Below are positions 7,362-11,001 of a stretch of 11,001 nucleotides of DNA, in pieces. The DNA is from Actinoplanes liguriensis. Its GTDB lineage: Bacteria; Actinomycetota; Actinomycetes; Mycobacteriales; Micromonosporaceae. The stretch spans positions 19,529-30,529 of the forward strand of contig KL571236.1 in assembly GCA_000715855.1 (NCBI GenBank), written 5' to 3'. Made by a program: the position numbers and the translations under genes. Each line of letters starts with the position of its first letter. Position 1 is the first letter of the stretch. Below the pieces are notes generated by a model that saw only the letters and a program-made list of their open reading frames with translations, was not told the origin of the DNA and made no database searches.

Positions 7362-10300
7362 CCGAGGAACTCGGCCAGGTCCACCACGCAGCGGAAGCCG
7401 TCGTGGACCGTGCGGAACAGCGGGTGCGCGAAATCCCGCGCCCCGGTGCGCAGCAGCACCGGGTGGTGGTGGAACGCCCCGCCCCGCAGCACGTGGTACT
7501 TCTCCCCGTAGTGCTCCGACTTGTCCGGCGCCCCGGGGTAGGCCCGGTACCAGTCGGACGTGCGCTCGCAGACGTTCCCGGCGCAGTCCAGCAAGCCGAA
7601 GGGGCTGGCCCCGGCCGGGAACATGCCGACCGGTGTGGTCATCGGCCCGTCACGCACCTGGTCGTACCCGGCCCACCAGCGTGACCAGCTCTCCTCCCGG
7701 ACGATCGAGATGTCCGAGTGCCGCAGCGCCGAGTTGCAGCGCTCCGGATCCCAGACGTCGCCCCACGGCCAGATCCGCCCGTCGTCGCCCCGGGCCGCCC
7801 GCTCCCACTGCGGCTCGGTCGGCAGGGTCTTGCCGGCCCAGTCGGCGTACGCCTGCACGTCCGGCCAGCAGAGCAGCACCACTGGGTGGTCCGGGATCGC
7901 CTCCCAGCTCGTCCCGGGGCCGCGCGGGTGGGCCCAGTCGGCGCCGGGCAGTTCGACCAGGTCCGGTTGCGAACCGAGCTTGACGTGGCCGCTGCCCTCC
8001 CGCTCGGCGACCGTCCGGTACCCGGTGGTGGCGGTGAACACCGCGAACGCCGCGTTGGTGACCAGCGTCCGGTCGATGAAGTACTCCTTGAGCTCGACCG
8101 TGCGGGCGGGCATCTCGCTGACCGCCCAGGAGGCGCTCCAGCCGTACTGCTTGAGCAGGTAGCCGGCCTTCTCCTGGGACGTGCCCATGATGAACTCACC
8201 GGCCGGGATTCGGACCATGCCGAGCTCCTGCTCGTGACCGAGCGCCAGCATCGCGTTACGCGCGGCGATCCGCACCGCGGGTACCCCGTCGGTGCTCATC
8301 GTCCGCCGTAGCGCGGTGAGCGTGGTCTGGTCGGCCTTCTTCAAGCGGGCCAGCCCGCGGGCCGCGCGGACCCGCACCTCCGGGTCGGCCGCCTCCAGGT
8401 CCGCCCGCAACGGCACCACGGCCGCCTGGTCGGCGCCGGCCTGGGCGAGCAACTGGGCCGCCTCGGACCGGACCGCGGCGTCCTGCACCTGCAGGGTGCC
8501 CTTGAGCCGGTCGGTCATCAGCCTGTGTGTATAAGAGACAGGCTCCACGTAGTTCTCCACGCCCCGGCCGGTGATCAGCTTGAGCAGCCGGATGCCCTCC
8601 TCGCGGGCCTCGTCGGCCGCGTGCGGCAGCGCGGTGAACAGCCCGTCGCAGAGCTCGGTCCGCAGCCGCCCGTTGTCGCGCACGCTGGTCGCCTCGTGCA
8701 GGCAGCGGGCGGCCAGCAGCAGCCCGCGGTCGCTGAGCGTGCCGTCGGCCTGCCAGATCGCCCGGATCAGCGGGGCCGCGTCGGAGGCCCGGCCGGCGTA
8801 GAACAGGGCGACCATCTCCCACCGGTCGCGCACCTCGCCCTGCAGATTCTTCAGCAGCGTGCTGAGTCCGTCGGCCTGGTCGACCAGGCGGAGCGCGGTG
8901 AAGTACTCACGGAGCGTCTTGTGCGAGAAGTCGTACGTGTTGATCGCCTTCTCGTACAGCACGCCACTGCCCTCGGCGATCTCCCAGACGAACCGGCGGG
9001 CCTTGGTCCCGAAGTACTCGTCGGTCTCCTCGGCGTCGGTCTTGCCGTCCTCGGTCATGAACCGCTGCACCCGGTCGGTCAGCTCGTTCTGCGAGATCAG
9101 CGACCGGGCGGTGGAGTTCAGCTCCAGGGCCAGCTGCTTCAGGAACCGCTCCTTGGCCGGTTGGGTGAACTTGAAGTTGCGGCGCACCTTGCGGACGCTG
9201 TCCCACTCCCAGAACCGCACATTCACCAGTTGCGCGAACAGCTCGGTGCGCTGCGCGGTGTCCAGCTCGTCCCGGACGTCGAAGGACTCCACGATCAGGC
9301 TCAGCAGCAGCGGGTTGCCGCCCAGCTCCAGCAGCGAGCGGTCGCGGCGGACGATCTCCCAGAGCCGATCGGCGCGCTGCGGCTCACCCATGAACCAGTT
9401 GACGATGAAGTCGTGGATCTGGGCCGGTTCGAAGTCGAGCAGCTCGACGGTCTGGAAGTTGAGCGTGCCGGCCGCGATCTCGTAACTCTGCGGGCGGGAC
9501 GAGACCACGATCCAGTTCGGATGCTGCTTGTTGCTGTACCGGTTGGCGAAGCGGGTGACCAGGTCGATCACCACCGGCAACTTCTCCGGCTCGTCCACCT
9601 CGTCCAGCCCGTCGAGCAGGAACAGGAAGTGCCCGGCCTCCAGTTTGGACCGGATGAACCGCTGCGCGCTGGGGAAGTTGCGCTCGGCGAAGTACGTGGT
9701 CAGGTGCTCGGCGAGATCGGTGACGCCGGTCAGATCCTTGAGCGACAGGTAGATCGGGACCCGTCGGCCGGGCTGCCAACCGGCGTACTTCGTACGGCTG
9801 CTCCGCCTGGTCTTGCCGTTGGCCTCGGCCCGCAGGAAGGTCTTCGCCGGCACCGGCGTGGCACTCGCCGGGGCCGCCGGCAGCGCCGGGCCGGGCCGCA
9901 CGCGGTCGAGCAGGCGGCGGCCGGACGTCGGCGGCGCCTCGTTCTCCTCGACCGCCTTGTCCTGGGCGTAGAGGTAGCAGAGGTAACGCAGCAGGGTGGT
10001 CTTGCCCATCCCGGGCTCGCCGACCACGGCCAGCCGCTTGTACTGCGACAGCGCCGCACGCGGCTCCATCTTGGTCGAACCGCCCAGCCGGGCCCGCTCG
10101 GGTGCCTGGTCCCGCTGGCTGTCCGGGCTGCGCAGATGGCTCGGGACCCCGGTGATCTGGACCATCACGTAGAACTGGTCCATGTCGACCGGCCGGGTCC
10201 GGGAGAACTGCCAGCGGTTCGTCTCCTGGTCCAGCACGGCGACGTAGTTCTGGTAGAGGCGGCGGCGGAAGATCGTCCAGTCGGCGAAGGTCCGGCTGAT

Positions 10301-10543
10301 CCAGGACAGGCCCTTGCCCGCCCGGGTGGCGATCGACTCGGAGATCTTGCGCAGGAAGACGCCGATCAGAATCAGCGTGACCACACTGAGCAGGATCTCG
10401 AACTTCTTCGTGTTCCAGAACGTCTGGAGCAGGGGGCCGACGGGTGGTGTCGATCCGCTCGGGCTCGGCAGCGGCACGGCGGGGGCGTGCACCACGTCGA
10501 ACCAGAACGACGTGACGAGATCATGAATCGGCAGGAGCGGCAA
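7355..10543 (-). CDS. Membrane-anchored NACHT NTPase with HEAT-like repeats and C-terminal FGE/C-type-lectin-like domain
   Basis: A 1062-residue STAND-type signalling ATPase, probably an NLR-like sensor. In order: short Pro-rich N-terminus; one transmembrane helix (about 48-64) followed by many Arg/Lys, so the rest is likely cytoplasmic; NACHT with Walker A GEPGMGKTT (175-183), Walker B FLFLLDGLDEVDE (306-318), sensor VSSRPQ (347-352) and GNPLLL (409-414); helical region and HEAT-like repeats (about 580-770); FGE/SUMF1-type domain (about 774-1055) with RIPAGEFIMG, LPTEPQWERAARG, AGNVCERTSDWY, VLRGGAF and GFRCV. The FGE catalytic cysteines after RGGAF are absent (HHHP instead), so ligand binding is likelier than catalysis. 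An Ala/Pro-rich insert fills about 195-260. The TTG start at 10543 is chosen for its strong Shine-Dalgarno; the ATG at 10705 would overlap the aminotransferase. Residues 669-675 come from adapter-like sequence. Antiphage or stress-sensing function is inference. Confidence 0.88.
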   Translation of the reverse strand: MPLLPIHDLVTSFWFDVVHAPAVPLPSPSGSTPPVGPLLQTFWNTKKFEILLSVVTLILIGVFLRKISESIATRAGKGLSWISRTFADWTIFRRRLYQNYVAVLDQETNRWQFSRTRPVDMDQFYVMVQITGVPSHLRSPDSQRDQAPERARLGGSTKMEPRAALSQYKRLAVVGEPGMGKTTLLRYLCYLYAQDKAVEENEAPPTSGRRLLDRVRPGPALPAAPASATPVPAKTFLRAEANGKTRRSSRTKYAGWQPGRRVPIYLSLKDLTGVTDLAEHLTTYFAERNFPSAQRFIRSKLEAGHFLFLLDGLDEVDEPEKLPVVIDLVTRFANRYSNKQHPNWIVVSSRPQSYEIAAGTLNFQTVELLDFEPAQIHDFIVNWFMGEPQRADRLWEIVRRDRSLLELGGNPLLLSLIVESFDVRDELDTAQRTELFAQLVNVRFWEWDSVRKVRRNFKFTQPAKERFLKQLALELNSTARSLISQNELTDRVQRFMTEDGKTDAEETDEYFGTKARRFVWEIAEGSGVLYEKAINTYDFSHKTLREYFTALRLVDQADGLSTLLKNLQGEVRDRWEMVALFYAGRASDAAPLIRAIWQADGTLSDRGLLLAARCLHEATSVRDNGRLRTELCDGLFTALPHAADEAREEGIRLLKLITGRGVENYVEPVSYTHRLMTDRLKGTLQVQDAAVRSEAAQLLAQAGADQAAVVPLRADLEAADPEVRVRAARGLARLKKADQTTLTALRRTMSTDGVPAVRIAARNAMLALGHEQELGMVRIPAGEFIMGTSQEKAGYLLKQYGWSASWAVSEMPARTVELKEYFIDRTLVTNAAFAVFTATTGYRTVAEREGSGHVKLGSQPDLVELPGADWAHPRGPGTSWEAIPDHPVVLLCWPDVQAYADWAGKTLPTEPQWERAARGDDGRIWPWGDVWDPERCNSALRHSDISIVREESWSRWWAGYDQVRDGPMTTPVGMFPAGASPFGLLDCAGNVCERTSDWYRAYPGAPDKSEHYGEKYHVLRGGAFHHHPVLLRTGARDFAHPLFRTVHDGFRCVVDLAEFLGQ
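8526..8541 (+). other. Tn5/Nextera mosaic-end adapter sequence embedded in the NACHT gene (probable assembly artefact)
   Basis: TGTGTATAAGAGACAG is identical to the last 16 of 19 bases of the engineered Tn5 mosaic end used in Nextera library adapters. Natural Tn5 outer and inner ends each differ from it within these 16 bases, so a wild transposon end is a poor explanation. It lies mid-gene in a helical-repeat region and reads in the gene frame as VSYTHRL (residues 669-675). On the plus strand it opens a frame with MCIRDR, a peptide seen as an adapter artefact in sequence databases. Seven-base inverted repeats AGCCTGT (8520-8526) and ACAGGCT (8538-8544) flank an 11-nt loop and overlap the adapter. 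Real genomic sequence may have been lost, duplicated or joined here. Confidence 0.9.
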
Positions 10544-10547
10544 ATGT

Positions 10548-10556
10548 CCTCCTCCC
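10548..10556 (-). promoter_or_regulatory. Ribosome binding site deciding the TTG start of the NACHT gene
   Basis: GGGAGGAGG on the minus strand gives AGGAGG 4 nt before, or GGGAGG 7 nt before, the TTG at 10543. No comparably placed site supports the ATG at 10705, which would begin inside the aminotransferase gene. TTG starts are uncommon but used in high-GC actinomycetes. Confidence 0.6.
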
Positions 10557-10593
10557 GGTCGAACAGACGCGAACGGCTGCGGCTTCCGGGGCA

Positions 10594-10622
10594 AGCGTAG
10601 GAGATGAACATTCGCCCGTACA
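10594..10622 (-). promoter_or_regulatory. Possible promoter for the NACHT gene (weak)
   Basis: In the 115-nt gap after the aminotransferase, a -10-like TACGCT (10599-10594) stands 17 nt after TGTACG, which matches only half of a -35 box. It would give a leader of about 45 nt. Read-through from the aminotransferase is an equal possibility, since no terminator with a T-run is seen in this gap. Confidence 0.25.
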
Positions 10623-10658
10623 GATATGGAATGGTGCGCGAATCGGCGCGCTTTCCGG

Positions 10659-11001
10659 TCAGGCCGGGTCGGCGTCGGCACAGGCGGCCGCGAGGATCGC
10701 GGCACCGGTGGTCACCTGTTCGTCCGTGATGTTGAGGGGCGGCAGCAGTCGCAGCACCGCGTCGCCGCGGCCACCACATTCGACGATCAAGCCCCGGGAC
10801 AGCGCCGCACGCTGGACCTCAGCGGCCCGCTCGGAGGCGGACCGGCCGGTCAGCTCGACGGCCCACATCAATCCCAGGCCTCGGACGTCGGCCACCCAGG
10901 GGAACCGGTCGCGCAACTCGCCGAGCAAGGTGCCGAGCCGGTGTCCCTGACGCCGCACATTGTCGAGAATCGCGTCGCGGCGCATCATCTCGGCGGCCGC
11001 G
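10659..11001 (-). CDS. Class-III PLP-dependent aminotransferase, C-terminal part (diaminobutyrate transaminase-like)
   Basis: The last ~114 residues are present; the 5' end, including the PLP lysine, lies beyond the right edge. The small C-terminal domain is typical of class-III (omega) aminotransferases: DVRGLGLMWAVEL, then ALSRGLIVECGGRGDAVLRLLPPLNITDEQV. The phrase ending in RLLPPLNIT with GLIVE(C/T)-G-G/R upstream resembles 2,4-diaminobutyrate:2-oxoglutarate transaminases (Dat/EctB type) more than ornithine or acetylornithine enzymes, but that is a resemblance only. Such enzymes supply diaminobutyrate for ectoine, siderophores or peptide antibiotics. The gene reads in the same direction as the NACHT gene with 115 nt between them; no functional link is apparent. 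The frame is open to the window edge, so the truncation is only the boundary. Confidence 0.88.
   Translation of the reverse strand, partial: AAAEMMRRDAILDNVRRQGHRLGTLLGELRDRFPWVADVRGLGLMWAVELTGRSASERAAEVQRAALSRGLIVECGGRGDAVLRLLPPLNITDEQVTTGAAILAAACADADPA

Noticed and set aside
7376..7500. Diversity-generating retroelement target region in the FGE/C-type-lectin domain
   Set aside because: The fold is used by DGR targets, but there is no reverse transcriptase, no template repeat and no run of AAC/AAT codons in the window.
5627..7684. A 685-codon plus-strand frame across sufR, the intergenic region, ctaA and the NACHT 3' end
   Set aside because: It covers two genes and a promoter region in the wrong frame; the ctaA frame is clearly coding.
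8520..8544. A real transposon end or a functional hairpin
   Set aside because: The match is to the synthetic mosaic end, not to natural Tn5 ends, and no transposase or target duplication is seen.
8525..10600. A 691-codon open frame on the plus strand opposite the NACHT gene, beginning MCIRDR
   Set aside because: It is the antisense shadow of a high-GC gene with no recognisable domain, and its first codons come from the adapter-like sequence.
10632..10655. GCGCG/CGCGC inverted repeat after the aminotransferase as a terminator
   Set aside because: The stem is only 5 bp, GC-rich repeats are expected by chance here, and no T-run follows on the minus strand.

Overview
The window is uniformly GC-rich with strong G/C bias at third codon positions. 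It carries an actinobacterial-type SUF iron-sulfur operon, so it most likely comes from a high-GC actinomycete. A Micromonosporaceae/Actinoplanes-like host is a guess from overall gene style, not something proved here.

Region 1 (1-6295, minus strand) is a compact SUF operon read right to left: sufR (repressor), sufB, sufD, a Rieske-type ferredoxin, sufC, sufS, sufU, then the start of a His-rich protein that runs off the left edge. Five of the seven junctions overlap by 1 or 4 nt (ATGA, TAATG, GTGA, TGATG, ATGA). The other two gaps are 38 and 8 nt, so the set is almost certainly one translationally coupled transcript. SufS takes sulfur from cysteine, SufU accepts it, SufBCD builds the cluster, and SufR senses cluster status and represses the operon.

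Region 2 (about 6296-6400) is a short divergent control region between sufR and ctaA. It holds a good sufR promoter (TTGCAG-N17-TAACGT) ending 7 nt before a GTG start, which suggests leaderless sufR mRNA. It also holds a small palindrome and a weaker promoter candidate for ctaA.

Region 3 (6393-7361, plus strand) is ctaA, heme A synthase.

Region 4 (7355-10543, minus strand) is one large gene for a membrane-anchored STAND NTPase: one transmembrane segment, a NACHT domain, HEAT-like repeats and a C-terminal FGE/sulfatase-modifying-type (C-type-lectin fold) domain. The C-terminal domain lacks the FGE catalytic cysteines. The architecture resembles bacterial NLR-like sensors, some of which are antiphage proteins. 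It is the best candidate here for an undescribed system.

Inside that gene, 8526-8541 is an exact 16-base match to the synthetic Tn5/Nextera mosaic end. This is very probably sequencing-adapter sequence left in the assembly, and it adds the peptide VSYTHRL in frame. Local continuity of the gene should be distrusted there.

Region 5 (10659-11001, minus strand) is the C-terminal end of a class-III aminotransferase, truncated by the window edge. No RNA genes, CRISPR arrays, insertion sequences or intergenic stretches over 300 nt were seen.
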